This document shows, one piece after another, positions 32,381-41,608 of a stretch of 64,000 nt of DNA. Origin of the DNA: Microbispora bryophytorum. Its GTDB lineage: Bacteria; Actinomycetota; Actinomycetes; Streptosporangiales; Streptosporangiaceae. Location of the stretch: the NCBI RefSeq assembly GCF_006874465.1, contig NZ_VIRL01000001.1, forward strand, positions 806,001-870,000. Reading direction: 5' to 3'. Made by a program: the position numbers and the translations under genes. How positions within the stretch are numbered: position 1 is the stretch's first letter; each line of letters starts with the position of its first letter. The notes beneath the pieces were generated by a model that was not told the DNA's origin, did not search any database, and saw nothing but the letters and a program-made list of their open reading frames with translations.

Positions 32381-32932
32381 ATGACTGGTTATCGGACGGA
32401 CCGCGCTTCCCTCGCAGAAGCCGATAGCGTTGCCCGGGATCCCTGGCTGGGCACGCTTGAGCAGGTCTTTCCGGAAGGCAAGCGCTGGCCTTGGACCTAT
32501 GGCCAGCACCCGTGCGGAGTTCCCCAGGTGGCCGTGCACGAGTTCCACCGTGAGAGTCTCGCGGCGCGCACCGCGCGGCACTTCACCACCGGGGTGCTGC
32601 AGACCTGGTCCATGGAGGACGTCGCCGACGACGCCGCGCTCGCGGTCTGCGAACTGGTCACCAACGCGCTGCGCCACGGCCTGCGCCACCAGGCCATCCA
32701 TCCCCTGCCGGTACGCCTGTTGATGTTCCGTTCGTACCGCGCGCTGCTGTGCATGGTGACCGACCCCAGCACCGACGCGCCGGTGCTGCGCGAGCCCGAC
32801 TACGTCGCGGAGACCGGGCGCGGTCTGCAGGTCGTCGCCGGGGTCAGCCAGATGTGGGGCTGGACACGGCTACGCCCCGTGGGCAAGGCCGTCTGGGCCG
32901 GATTCACGGCCGAGGCCGCCGGCTACCGCTGA
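32381..32932 (+). CDS. ATP-binding (HATPase, AbaA/RsbW-like) protein
   Basis: 183 aa, ATG at 32381 with AGGG 7 nt upstream; ATG 32351 is an alternative without a ribosome site. VAVHEFHRESLAARTARHFTTGVLQTW leads to DDAALAVCELVTNALRHGL (N box), LCMVTDPSTDAPVLREPDYVAETGRGLQVVAGVSQMWGW (G1/G2). Second HATPase of this locus; divergent from the DUF397/HTH pair and followed by the DUF574 methyltransferase. Confidence 0.88.
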   Translation: MTGYRTDRASLAEADSVARDPWLGTLEQVFPEGKRWPWTYGQHPCGVPQVAVHEFHRESLAARTARHFTTGVLQTWSMEDVADDAALAVCELVTNALRHGLRHQAIHPLPVRLLMFRSYRALLCMVTDPSTDAPVLREPDYVAETGRGLQVVAGVSQMWGWTRLRPVGKAVWAGFTAEAAGYR

Positions 32933-33177
32933 TCCCTCCAGTCGAGAAGGCCACCGGAAAGGGCCGCCCGAGCAGGGCCCGAAGGCCGGCCTCGCCGTCG
33001 GTGCAGGCCGCCTTGGAAGGCCGCCCGCGACGGCCGCCCGTGAAGGCCGCCGGTGAAGGTCCGAAGGCCGGCCCCGCCGCCGGAATCCCCCATGCGATAG
33101 GACCAGCAGCCGCACCGATCCTCACTTAGGCCCATCCCACACCGGTAATATCGGTAATCAGGGCTGAACGGAGGATC

Positions 33178-33999
33178 ATGCCGGTATTCCCCCCGGTCGA
33201 GCCGGTGGGTTTCGACCCGTCCATCCCGAACGAGGCCCGGGTCTACGACTACTGGCTCGGCGGGAAGGACAACTTCGCCGCAGATCGCGATGCCGCAGAG
33301 GCGGCGCTGCTGATCGCGCCGGAGCTTCCCCTGATGTGCCGCGAGGGGCGCAAGTTCCTGCGCAGGACCATTCGGTTTCTGGCCGCCGCCGGAATCCGCC
33401 GGTTCATCGACATCGGCTGCGGCCTGCCGACCCAGGGCAACGTGCACGAGATCGTCCAGGAGTGCGCCCCCGACGCGCGCGTGGTCTACGTGGACAAAGA
33501 CCCTGTCGTGGTCAATCACGGCCAGGCGCTGGTGGAGGACAACGAGCGCGTCGTGGTGATCCGCGGCGACGTACGCGACCCGGACTCGATCCTCACGCAT
33601 CCGCGGCTGCGGGAGCTCGTCGACCTCGACGAGCCGGTGGCCGTCCTGCTCGTCGCGGTCCTGGCGGCGATCAACGACGACGACCTCACGAAGGCCGTCA
33701 CCACGCGGCTGCGCGAGGCGATCGCACCCGGCAGCTACATGGTCATCAGCCACGCGATCTCCGACCTCCGGCCGGAGGCGACGGACAAGCTCGCCCTGCT
33801 TTTCGCCGACGAATGGGCGACCAAGGACGACGGCCGCCTGCGGCTGCCCACCGAGGCCGAAATCCTGCCGCTGTTCGGCGACCTGGAAATGGTGGAGCCC
33901 GGCCTGGTCCGGGTGCCCGAATGGCGGCCGGAGCCCGACGAGCTGCGACCGCCGAAGGACACGGTCTGGGCGGTCGGCGGCGTCGGCCGCAAGCGCTGA
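33178..33999 (+). CDS. DUF574 SAM-dependent methyltransferase
   Basis: 273 aa. FDPSIPNEARVYDYWLGGKDNFAADRDAAEAAL is the invariant N-terminus of the actinobacterial DUF574 family; RRFIDIGCGLPTQGNVHEI is the SAM-binding glycine loop and VVYVDKDPVVVNHGQALV the acidic ribose-binding strand. These proteins cluster with DUF397/HTH loci; their methyl acceptor is unknown. Between 32933 and here a GGCCGCC-rich degenerate repeat fills the gap. The stop codon lies in the first unit of the 45-bp repeat that follows. Confidence 0.9.
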   Translation: MPVFPPVEPVGFDPSIPNEARVYDYWLGGKDNFAADRDAAEAALLIAPELPLMCREGRKFLRRTIRFLAAAGIRRFIDIGCGLPTQGNVHEIVQECAPDARVVYVDKDPVVVNHGQALVEDNERVVVIRGDVRDPDSILTHPRLRELVDLDEPVAVLLVAVLAAINDDDLTKAVTTRLREAIAPGSYMVISHAISDLRPEATDKLALLFADEWATKDDGRLRLPTEAEILPLFGDLEMVEPGLVRVPEWRPEPDELRPPKDTVWAVGGVGRKR

Positions 34000-34119
34000 G
34001 AGCACGAAAAGCACCGGGAGCACCGGGAGCACGGAGAACGCTGAGAGCACGAAAAGCACCGGGAGCACCGGGAGCACCGAGAACGCTGAGAGCACTGGGA
34101 GCACTGGGAGCACTGAGAA
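33994..34119 (+). repeat. 45-bp tandem repeat with inner 9-bp periodicity
   Basis: Units at 33994-34038 and 34039-34083 (45 bp each) and a shortened 36-bp unit at 34084-34119, all starting CGCTGAGAGCAC. Inside each, GAGCACCGG-type nonamers recur. The first unit contains the last codons and stop of the methyltransferase gene, so the array expanded from its 3' end. Confidence 0.9.
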
Positions 34120-34125
34120 CGCAGT

Positions 34126-34294
34126 TCGTGACCACCGGCGCTGGGCGTCCCTGCGCACACGGACCAGCCCGGCCTCCCACAGCACCTTGAGGTGCCCGGA
34201 AGTGCCGGGCTGGGTCAGGCCGAGCCGCCCGGCGAGCTCCCCGACAGGCGCGGGGACGTTCGAGCAGCAGGTCGAGGATGCGCCGCCTGGTCGG
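34126..34294 (-). pseudogene. ArsR-family regulator remnant
   Basis: On the minus strand RRRILDLLLERPR is followed, one frame over, by GELAGRLGLTQPGTSGHLKVLWEAGLVRVRRDAQRRWSR, the HTH and wing of an ArsR-type repressor. A single-base frameshift lies between the two pieces (about 34245-34250). The N-terminus is cut where the aldo/keto reductase stop codon lies, and the C-terminus dissolves into the 45-bp repeats. Confidence 0.75.
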
Positions 34295-35230
34295 TCAGCT
34301 CGTGATCTCGTTCAGCTCTTCCAGCGCCGCGTCGTCCGGTCGCCACGCCGCCGCCGCGACGTTGGCCTTGATCTGCTCGGGCCGGGTCGCCCCCGCGATC
34401 ACGGAGGAGACGGACGGCTGCGCGAGCAGGCCGCCGATCGCGACGTCCAGCAGTGACACGCCCTGCCGCTCGGCGAACTCCCGCAGCCGCTCCACCACCT
34501 CGAACCGCGCGTCGGTCAGATACTGCGGCCGACCCGCGAGGCGGGTGCCCGCCGGCGGTTCCTCCCCGCGCCGGTACTTGCCGGTGAGCAGGCCGTTGGC
34601 CAGCGGGAAGTAGGGCAGCAGTCCGACGCCGTGGTGGAGCAGCGCCGGGACGAGCTCCTTGTCCACCTGCCGGTCGAGCAGGCTGTACTCGTTCTGCGCG
34701 CTCACGAAACGCTCGAAGCCGCCGGTGCGGGCGATCCAGTCCGCGTCGGTGACCTGCCAGGACGCGAAGTTGGACGAGCCCACGTAGCGGACCTTGCCCT
34801 CCCGCACCAGGTCCGTCAGCACCGACAGGGTCTCCTCGATCGGCGTGGACGGGTCGGGGAAGTGCAGCTGGTAGAGGTCGATCCAGTCGGTCTTGAGGCG
34901 ACGCAGCGACCGCTCGACCGCCAGGCGGACGTACCGCCGCGAGGCCCGCGCACCCCAGTCGGGCCCGTTGGCGCCGTTCACGTCCCCGCCGAACTTGGTG
35001 GCGATGACGACCTGCTCACGCCGCCCCTTCAGCACCTCGCCGAGCAGCGCCTCCGACTCGCCGTAGATGTCGGCGGTGTCGATCAGCGTGACGCCGGCGT
35101 CGAGCGCCGCATCGACCACGGCGCGGGTGGCGTCGAGGTCGATCCTGCGGCCGAAGTTGTTGCCGCCGAGGCCGAGAGCCGAGACGACGAGTCCCGAGTC
35201 GCCCAGCCGCCGGTAGGTCATTTCGGTCAT
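34295..35230 (-). CDS. aldo/keto reductase
   Basis: 311 aa. MTYRRLGDSGLVVSALGLGGNNFG, then LIDTADIYGESEALLGEVLKG (catalytic Asp and Tyr), VVIATKFGG (Lys), and the LYQLHFPDPSTPIEETL region with the catalytic His; the C-terminal cofactor loop is SVIAGATRPEQIKANVAA. All four catalytic residues of the AKR family are present, so an active NADPH-dependent carbonyl reductase is expected. Its 3' end abuts the ArsR relic. Confidence 0.92.
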   Translation of the reverse strand: MTEMTYRRLGDSGLVVSALGLGGNNFGRRIDLDATRAVVDAALDAGVTLIDTADIYGESEALLGEVLKGRREQVVIATKFGGDVNGANGPDWGARASRRYVRLAVERSLRRLKTDWIDLYQLHFPDPSTPIEETLSVLTDLVREGKVRYVGSSNFASWQVTDADWIARTGGFERFVSAQNEYSLLDRQVDKELVPALLHHGVGLLPYFPLANGLLTGKYRRGEEPPAGTRLAGRPQYLTDARFEVVERLREFAERQGVSLLDVAIGGLLAQPSVSSVIAGATRPEQIKANVAAAAWRPDDAALEELNEITS

Positions 35231-35342
35231 GCCTCTGCATCCCTTTCTCACGGAGCCCCTCCCCGGCGGGGGGAGCTCTCCTCACCGTATTTCGGTCCCC
35301 TTCGGCAGCGGACGCCGGACCGCCCGCGAGAGGATGCCGGAC

Positions 35343-36812
35343 ATGACCTCCGTACGGCACAGCGTCCGGGCCATCCTGTTCGACGGCGACGACGTCGTCC
35401 TGTTCCGGCGCCTGCGGCCGGGGCGAGAGCCGTACTGGATCACTCCGGGCGGCGGGGTGGAGCCGACCGACGCCTCTCCCGAGGCGGCGCTGCGGCGTGA
35501 GCTCGACGAGGAGCTCGGAGCGACGACGGGACCGGCGCTGCATGTGTTCACCCTTGTCGAGCCCGGCCGGTTGAGCATGGTCTTCGCCTGCCGGCTGGTG
35601 TCGCTCGACCTGTCGCGCCGCAGCGGCCCGGAGTTCCTCGAACCGGACATCGGCCTGCACCAGGTGCGGCGCGTCCGCCCGGAGGATGTGCGCACGCTGC
35701 CCATGGTCCCGCCCGAGCTGGGGGAGTTCATCTCCGCGAACGCCGCGACCCTGCCCGCGCTGCTCGACGCCGCGACGTACGCCCCGGGCCGCTATCGGCC
35801 GGTCGTCGACGTACACCTGCTGCTCATAGACGGCGGGGGCCTTACCGATGGCAGGGTGCCCACGGACGGCGGGAAGGTGCTGCTCGGCCGCCGCCGGAGC
35901 ACCGGCTACGCCGACGGAGAGTGGCAGATCATGCCGTCCGGGCACCTGGAGGAGGGGGAGTCGGTGGTGGACACCGCCGTCCGGGAGGCCCGCGAGGAGC
36001 TCGGCGTCGAGGTGGACGACTGCGAGGTGGTCCACGTGATGCACCACCGCAACGCGGGCGGGACGGCGCGCATCGGGATATTCCTCGTGGCGCGCTCCAT
36101 CACCGGCACTCCGGTCAACGCCGAGCCGCACAAGTGCGCCGAGCTGGCCTGGTTTCCGCTGGACCGGCTGCCCGAGCGGACCGTGCCGTACGCGCGGGCG
36201 GGCATCGAGGCCGTGCGGCGGGCGCTCGCCGCGACCCCGCCGGCCCTCCCCACGACCCTGCCGGCCCTCCCCGCGGCCGCCGATGCCGCCGATGCCGAGC
36301 TCCTCGCGGGTGCCGCCGACGCCGCCGACGCCGAGCTCCTCGCGGGTGCCGCGGGTGCCGCCGGTGCCGCCCTTGTCGCCTCCCGGCCACCGATCCTCTC
36401 CCTGCACGGATGGGACGTGCCCGGCTCCGCCGATCTGGCGGCCGAGGCCGTACGCGCCGGGTTCGAGGAGGTCACGGTCTGCCTGCTCGGCCGGCTCGAC
36501 GACGCGGTGCTCGTCCTTTCCGACGACGAGACCGACCGCCTGCCCGCCACGGTCGTACGGCCGGGCGAGGGAGTGGCGGCGGCGCTGGCACGGCTCGCCC
36601 CGGTGGGGGAGGTCGCCTTCGCCGGCGCGGACGACTACGTCTCGCCGCGGGGACTCGCCGGACGCCGTCTCGCCTTCTCCGCCCGGCTGACGGAGGCGCC
36701 CGAGGGCATGGTCCCGCTGCCGGCCGGGTCGCTCGGGCGCCTGCCGTACGGCGAGAGGGTGTTCGTCCGCCGCGCCTCTTCGGGGCTTCTGTACGACCTG
36801 TCCGGCCGATAG
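35343..36812 (+). CDS. double-Nudix hydrolase with extra C-terminal domain
   Basis: 489 aa, ATG 35343 with AGAGG 9 nt upstream. Two Nudix domains in tandem: box 1 GGGVEPTDASPEAALRRELDEELG (about residues 35-60) and box 2 SGHLEEGESVVDTAVREAREELGV (about 200-223), both with the intact REUxEE core. A linker of Pro/Ala runs and two copies of AADAADAELLAGA (about 300-340) leads to a 135-residue domain (WDVPGSADLAAEAVRAGFEEVTVCLLGRLDDAVLVLS ... YVSPRGLAGRRLAFSARL) that I do not recognise. Substrates could be nucleotides or oxidised cofactors. The repeated linker is encoded by near-identical 33-36-bp DNA repeats. Confidence 0.88.
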   Translation: MTSVRHSVRAILFDGDDVVLFRRLRPGREPYWITPGGGVEPTDASPEAALRRELDEELGATTGPALHVFTLVEPGRLSMVFACRLVSLDLSRRSGPEFLEPDIGLHQVRRVRPEDVRTLPMVPPELGEFISANAATLPALLDAATYAPGRYRPVVDVHLLLIDGGGLTDGRVPTDGGKVLLGRRRSTGYADGEWQIMPSGHLEEGESVVDTAVREAREELGVEVDDCEVVHVMHHRNAGGTARIGIFLVARSITGTPVNAEPHKCAELAWFPLDRLPERTVPYARAGIEAVRRALAATPPALPTTLPALPAAADAADAELLAGAADAADAELLAGAAGAAGAALVASRPPILSLHGWDVPGSADLAAEAVRAGFEEVTVCLLGRLDDAVLVLSDDETDRLPATVVRPGEGVAAALARLAPVGEVAFAGADDYVSPRGLAGRRLAFSARLTEAPEGMVPLPAGSLGRLPYGERVFVRRASSGLLYDLSGR

Positions 36813-36932
36813 CCTTATGTGGGGTGTGCCGGGAAGTCTGGTCGGCGAAGGGGTCTCCCATGCTCGGGGGGCCGTCACCGGCGACCGGAAGGCAGACGTG
36901 AGCACAGCCGCACGTGGCAGGCAGGTGGAAGC

Positions 36933-37370
36933 ATGCGTGCCCGGGATCTCGTAGCGCCCTACCCCACGGTGGACCTCGACTCCCCCGTAGCCGATGCCGC
37001 TCGCCTCATGGCCGAGCGCGCGCTCCCCGGGCTGATCGTGCTGGACGAGCGCGGGGCGCCGGTGTCGATCCTGCCGGGGACGCAGGTGCTGCGCCTGGCC
37101 GTGCCCCGCTACTGCCAGGACGACCCCGCGCTGGCAAGGGTGGTCGACGAGGCGCACGCCGACGCGTTCGTCCGCGCGCTGGGCGAGCGCACGGTCCGCC
37201 AGGCGATGCCGGAACGGCCGCGCGAGCTTCCGGTGACCGATCCCGACGCCACGCTCCTGGAGGTCGCCGCGCTGATGGCGCGCACCCGCAGCCCTCTGGT
37301 CGCGGTGCTCGACGGCGACCGCCTGCTGGGCGCGGTCACGCTCTCCGCGCTGCTCGAACGGCTCACATGA
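36933..37370 (+). CDS. two-CBS-domain protein
   Basis: 145 aa. MRARDLVAPYPTVDLDSPVADAARLMAERALPGLIVLDERGAPVSILPGTQVLRL is CBS 1 and RPRELPVTDPDATLLEVAALMARTRSPLVAVLDGDRLLGAVTLSALLERL is CBS 2, forming one Bateman module that should bind adenine nucleotides. It overlaps the following permease gene by 4 bp (ATGA), so it is very likely the regulatory subunit of that transporter. Confidence 0.9.
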   Translation: MRARDLVAPYPTVDLDSPVADAARLMAERALPGLIVLDERGAPVSILPGTQVLRLAVPRYCQDDPALARVVDEAHADAFVRALGERTVRQAMPERPRELPVTDPDATLLEVAALMARTRSPLVAVLDGDRLLGAVTLSALLERLT

Positions 37371-38653
37371 CCGTGACCGCATGGGTGGCGGTGATCATCT
37401 TCGCCGCCACGTACGTCCTCATCGCCAGCGAGAAGGTCCACCGGGTCAAGGCCGCCCTGGGCGGCGCCGCGATCATGCTGCTGGTCCACGCGACCGCGGC
37501 CGGCTCCGCGTTCTTCTCGCAGGAGTCCGGCGTGGACTGGAACGTCGTCTTCCTGCTGCTGGGCATGATGATCATCGTCGGGGTGCTGCGGCAGACCGGC
37601 GTGTTCGAATACCTCGCCGTCTGGGCCGCCAAACGCGCCAGGGGCCGGCCGTTCCGGCTCATGGTGCTGCTCCTGTTGATCACGGCCTCGGCGTCGGCGC
37701 TGCTGGACAACGTCACGACCGTGCTGCTGATCGCGCCGGTCACGTTCCTCGTCTGCGAGCGCCTCGCGCTGCCGGTCGCGCCGTTCCTGATCGCCGAGGC
37801 GATGGCGTCCAACATCGGCGGCACCGCGACCCTCGTCGGCGACCCGCCGAACATCATCATCGCCTCCCGCGCCGGGCTGACCTTCAACGACTTCCTCGTC
37901 CACCTCGCACCACTGGTGATCGTGCTGACGGCGGTCTTCATCGGACTGTGCCGGCTGCTGTTCCGCAAGGCGTTCCGGTACGACCCCGAGCGGGCGGCCG
38001 AGATCATGCAACTGGACGAGCGGGCGGCCATCCAGGACAAGGTCATGCTCGTGCAGAGCCTGTCCGTGCTCGGCGTGGTCATCGCGGCGTTCGTGCTGCA
38101 CCCGGTGCTGCATTACGAGCCGTCGGTCGTGGCACTGCTTGGGGCGGGGCTGCTCGTGCTGGTCACCAAGATCACCACAGACGACGCGCTGCGCGAGGTG
38201 GAGTGGCCGACGCTGGTGTTCTTCGCCGGGCTGTTCGTGATGGTCGGCGCGCTCGTGGAGACCGGTGTCATCAGCCAGGTGTCGCGGGCCGCGGCGGAGG
38301 CGACGGCCGGACGACCCGGCGTGACCACCATGGTCCTGCTCTGGGCGTCGGCCGGGCTGTCCGCGATCGTGGACAACATCCCCTATGTCGCCACGATGAG
38401 CCCGATCGTGGCCGATCTCGCGCAGCACGTGCCCGGCGACCACAACGTGTTGTGGTGGGCGCTCGCGCTCGGCGCCGACCTCGGCGGCAACGCCACCGCC
38501 GTGGGCGCCTCCGCCAACGTCGTCATCCTCGGCATCGCCGAGCGCAACGGCGCACGGATCAGTTTCTGGCAGTTCACCAAATACGGCCTGGTGGTCACCG
38601 TCGTCACGGTGGCCCTGTGCGTGCCGTACCTCTGGCTGCGCTACCTCATGTAG
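37367..38653 (+). CDS. ArsB/NhaD-family (ion transporter superfamily) permease
   Basis: 428 aa with about 11-12 membrane segments. WNVVFLLLGMMIIVGVLRQTGVFEYLAVWAAKRARGRP, DNVTTVLLIAPVTFLVCERL, EAMASNIGGTATLVGDPPNIIIA and the symmetrical IVDNIPYVATMSPIVADLA with GADLGGNATAVGASANVVILG are the twin re-entrant motifs of the ArsB/NhaD/P-protein branch. Substrate (Na+/H+, dicarboxylate or metalloid) cannot be fixed; no ars genes nearby. Translationally coupled to the CBS gene. Confidence 0.9.
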   Translation: MTVTAWVAVIIFAATYVLIASEKVHRVKAALGGAAIMLLVHATAAGSAFFSQESGVDWNVVFLLLGMMIIVGVLRQTGVFEYLAVWAAKRARGRPFRLMVLLLLITASASALLDNVTTVLLIAPVTFLVCERLALPVAPFLIAEAMASNIGGTATLVGDPPNIIIASRAGLTFNDFLVHLAPLVIVLTAVFIGLCRLLFRKAFRYDPERAAEIMQLDERAAIQDKVMLVQSLSVLGVVIAAFVLHPVLHYEPSVVALLGAGLLVLVTKITTDDALREVEWPTLVFFAGLFVMVGALVETGVISQVSRAAAEATAGRPGVTTMVLLWASAGLSAIVDNIPYVATMSPIVADLAQHVPGDHNVLWWALALGADLGGNATAVGASANVVILGIAERNGARISFWQFTKYGLVVTVVTVALCVPYLWLRYLM

Positions 38654-38784
38654 GCGCGGCGGGCCCCCGGACCGGGAGCCCGTTCGACGCGGCGACGAGG
38701 CCGGACTGTCCGACGAGGCTGGCTGTCCACAGCCTGTGGACGACCAGCCCTCGGTCGTCCGCGGAGCGCCGGCCCGGCCGGGCG

Positions 38785-39156
38785 TCACCGGCCCAGACGG
38801 CGGCCGGTCTCCTCGATCACCTGCCGCAGGACCGCCACGAGCTCCGGACGCTCCGTCAGGAGGTCCTCGATCCGGGCGCGCCAGGCGCCGGCCTCGGCGG
38901 ACAACACGTCCTCGCGAACGCCCTGCCCAGGCCCGGCGTCGTCTCCTCGCAGCCGCGTGCGGGTGCGGGCCAGGTCCCGTTCGTACGTCTGCCCGAGACG
39001 GCGCCCGAGCGTCTCACCGAGCCACCAGTAGGCGTCGTCCATCGCGGCCGCGACGAACACCCTGGCGCTCTCCCACGCCACGCGCTCCCTGTGGATGACG
39101 GCCACGCCATCGACGGTACGTCCGGATTCCACGGCGGGCAACGGCCGCTTCGCCAT
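38785..39156 (-). CDS. conserved-looking small protein of unknown function
   Basis: 123 aa, cytosolic, strongly helical and charged (ARVFVAAAMDDAYWWLGETLGRRLGQTYERDLARTRTRLRG...; WRARIEDLLTERPELVAVLRQVIEETGRRL). Reads like a real protein (balanced codon third positions, no low complexity), but no family is recognised. It stands alone between the permease and a divergent secreted-protein gene. Confidence 0.65.
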   Translation of the reverse strand: MAKRPLPAVESGRTVDGVAVIHRERVAWESARVFVAAAMDDAYWWLGETLGRRLGQTYERDLARTRTRLRGDDAGPGQGVREDVLSAEAGAWRARIEDLLTERPELVAVLRQVIEETGRRLGR

Positions 39157-39275
39157 CGGATCTCGCCGAGCTTTTGGTGCTTCGCCGGGCGCGGCCCGAG
39201 TTTGTCACAACCGGGACACGGATACGAAGAGTGACGATCGAGCACGAGCAGTCATATCTGAGATGAGGAATCTTC

Positions 39276-39569
39276 ATGCGCCGCCCTATCCGTCTTATGA
39301 CCCTGGCCGCCCTGACCTGTGCGGGCCTGCTCGCCACCGCGCCCGCCTACGCGGGCTGCGGTTGTGACGCACCGAAGGCCGCCAAGCCCGCGGCCGCCGC
39401 GGACCTCGGCGCCAGGGCCGACGCGGGCCTCAACGTGGGCGTCGGCCTCGGCGTCGGCCTCAACGTCGGTCTCGACCTGGGCCTCGACCTCGGCCTGAAC
39501 GCACAGGCGGGCACCAACGCGGGGACCATGAGCTGCGGCAAGCCCACGGTGCTGCGCCGGTGCCACTGA
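39276..39569 (+). CDS. small secreted repeat protein (Gly/Leu/Val beta-type)
   Basis: 97 aa. MRRPIRLMTLAALTCAGLLATAPAYA is a signal peptide. The mature part starts GCGCDAPK, has an Ala/Pro stretch, then a striking alternating run GLNVGVGLGVGLNVG followed by LDLGLDLGLN, and ends SCGKPTVLRRCH. Four Cys in pairs (GCGC near the start; SC and RC at the end) bracket the repeat. The two-residue alternation predicts extended beta, perhaps amyloid-like, structure. GAGGAA precedes the ATG. No family recognised. Confidence 0.7.
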   Translation: MRRPIRLMTLAALTCAGLLATAPAYAGCGCDAPKAAKPAAAADLGARADAGLNVGVGLGVGLNVGLDLGLDLGLNAQAGTNAGTMSCGKPTVLRRCH

Positions 39570-39677
39570 CGGGCCCGGCGTGACCCGGCCCGCGCCGGGT
39601 CACGCCACCCCACAAAACCTCGTGCACGATTGGACCGCTCGCGTGCATATGGCAGGCCAGGCTTCTAGGGTGGAAGG

Positions 39678-40148
39678 ATGACCGGCACCACGAGCGAGCG
39701 GCTCCCCCACGTCCTCGACGACAAGATGTGCTTCGCGCTCTACGCCGCCTCCCGCGCCGTAACCGCCCTCTATCGGCCGCTTCTCGACGAAATGGGTCTC
39801 ACGTACCCGCAGTTCCTGGTCCTGCTGGTCCTGGGGGACGGCCCCGAGGAGGGCGTCGCCGTCAAGGAGCTCGGCGCCGCGCTGCACCTCGACTACGGCA
39901 CGATGACGCCGCTGCTCAAGCGCCTGGAGGCGAACGGCCTGGTGCGCCGGCAGCGCCGCACCGACGACGAGCGCACGGTGCAGATCACAATGACCGAGAA
40001 GGGCGCCGGGCTGCGGGAGCGCAGCGACGGCATCTTCGCCTCCGCCGGCGACGCGATGGCGCTCGAACCCGAGGAGTTCGCCCGCACGCTCGCCACGCTG
40101 CGCCGCCTGACCACCAACGTCACCGCCTACGCGAACCGGCGCGACTGA
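39678..40148 (+). CDS. OhrR-type MarR regulator
   Basis: 156 aa. LDDKMCFALYAASRAVTALYRPLLDEMGLTYPQFLVLLVL is diagnostic of OhrR: Cys18 is the peroxide-sensing Cys with the usual Tyr partners nearby. VKELGAALHLDYGTMTPLLKRLEANGLVRRQRRTDDERTVQITMT is the winged helix. OhrR represses organic hydroperoxide resistance genes until its Cys is oxidised. No ohr gene is adjacent; the next gene on the strand is an alpha/beta hydrolase of the haloperoxidase type. Confidence 0.88.
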   Translation: MTGTTSERLPHVLDDKMCFALYAASRAVTALYRPLLDEMGLTYPQFLVLLVLGDGPEEGVAVKELGAALHLDYGTMTPLLKRLEANGLVRRQRRTDDERTVQITMTEKGAGLRERSDGIFASAGDAMALEPEEFARTLATLRRLTTNVTAYANRRD

Positions 40149-40263
40149 GGGGCCACCCTCGTTCAAGGGCGATGCGGGTGAGCCGGCGCCCGCTCGACTG
40201 CCCTTCGTGCTCCGCACGACCATGCCCGTGTCAACGGCTGGCCCATGGGGCATCGCTGCGCGC

Positions 40264-40289
40264 GATTAACTTGCGCACAATCTAATTGT
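40264..40289. promoter_or_regulatory. possible OhrR site upstream of the hydrolase
   Basis: ATTAACTTGCGCACAATCTA with a following ATTGT is an AT-rich island carrying TTGCGCAC flanked by ATTA and TAATTG half sites, similar in kind to OhrR operators of other actinomycetes. It lies between the OhrR gene and the hydrolase (start 40367). The symmetry is imperfect. Confidence 0.4.
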
Positions 40290-40312
40290 CCCCTAGCCTC
40301 TCGGGCGTATGA

Positions 40313-41200
<888 letters not shown>

Positions 41201-41236
41201 TCCCCGGCGGGACGGCGAGGAGGGCCGCCCGGTGTC

Positions 41237-41608
41237 TCAGCCGAGGAGGGCGGCCAGCGCGAATCCGGCGGCGGCGGCGAGGAGGCCGAGGACCAGACTG
41301 CCGAGCGCGTTAAGCCCGGCCTCCAGGACCGAGCCCTCCTCCAGCAGTCGCACGGTCTCGAAGCCGAACGTGCTGAACGTCGTGAACGCGCCGCAGACGC
41401 CGGTGCCGAGCAGGGCGGCCATCGCGGCGGGCAGACCGAGGTCGTCGCGCGCGCCGAGCAGCAGCCCGAGCACGAGCGACCCGGACACGTTGATCGCCAG
41501 CGTGCCCCAGGGGAACACGCTGTCGTGCAGGCGCTGCACCAGCCGATCGATCAGATAACGGGCGGGGGCGCCGACCATGCCGCCGAGGAAGACGAGCAGC
41601 AGGGTCAC
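41237..41608 (-). CDS. crcB: FluC/CrcB fluoride channel subunit 1
   Basis: 123 aa, four membrane segments. [34 protein letters not shown] (Asn of the pore) and [17 protein letters not shown] (Phe box) are the FluC hallmarks. Third gene of the operon FluC - DUF190 - FluC; its GTG start overlaps the stop of the DUF190 gene by 4 bp. Confidence 0.93.
   Translation of the reverse strand: MTLLLVFLGGMVGAPARYLIDRLVQRLHDSVFPWGTLAINVSGSLVLGLLLGARDDLGLPAAMAALLGTGVCGAFTTFSTFGFETVRLLEEGSVLEAGLNALGSLVLGLLAAAAGFALAALLG

Noticed and set aside
32923..34185. 420-codon minus-strand frame spanning the DUF574 gene and repeats
   Set aside because: Its Leu/Val/Pro/Ser repeat is the translation of the 45-bp DNA repeat and the rest is antisense to a well-supported methyltransferase; only its first 35 codons are meaningful, as the ArsR relic.
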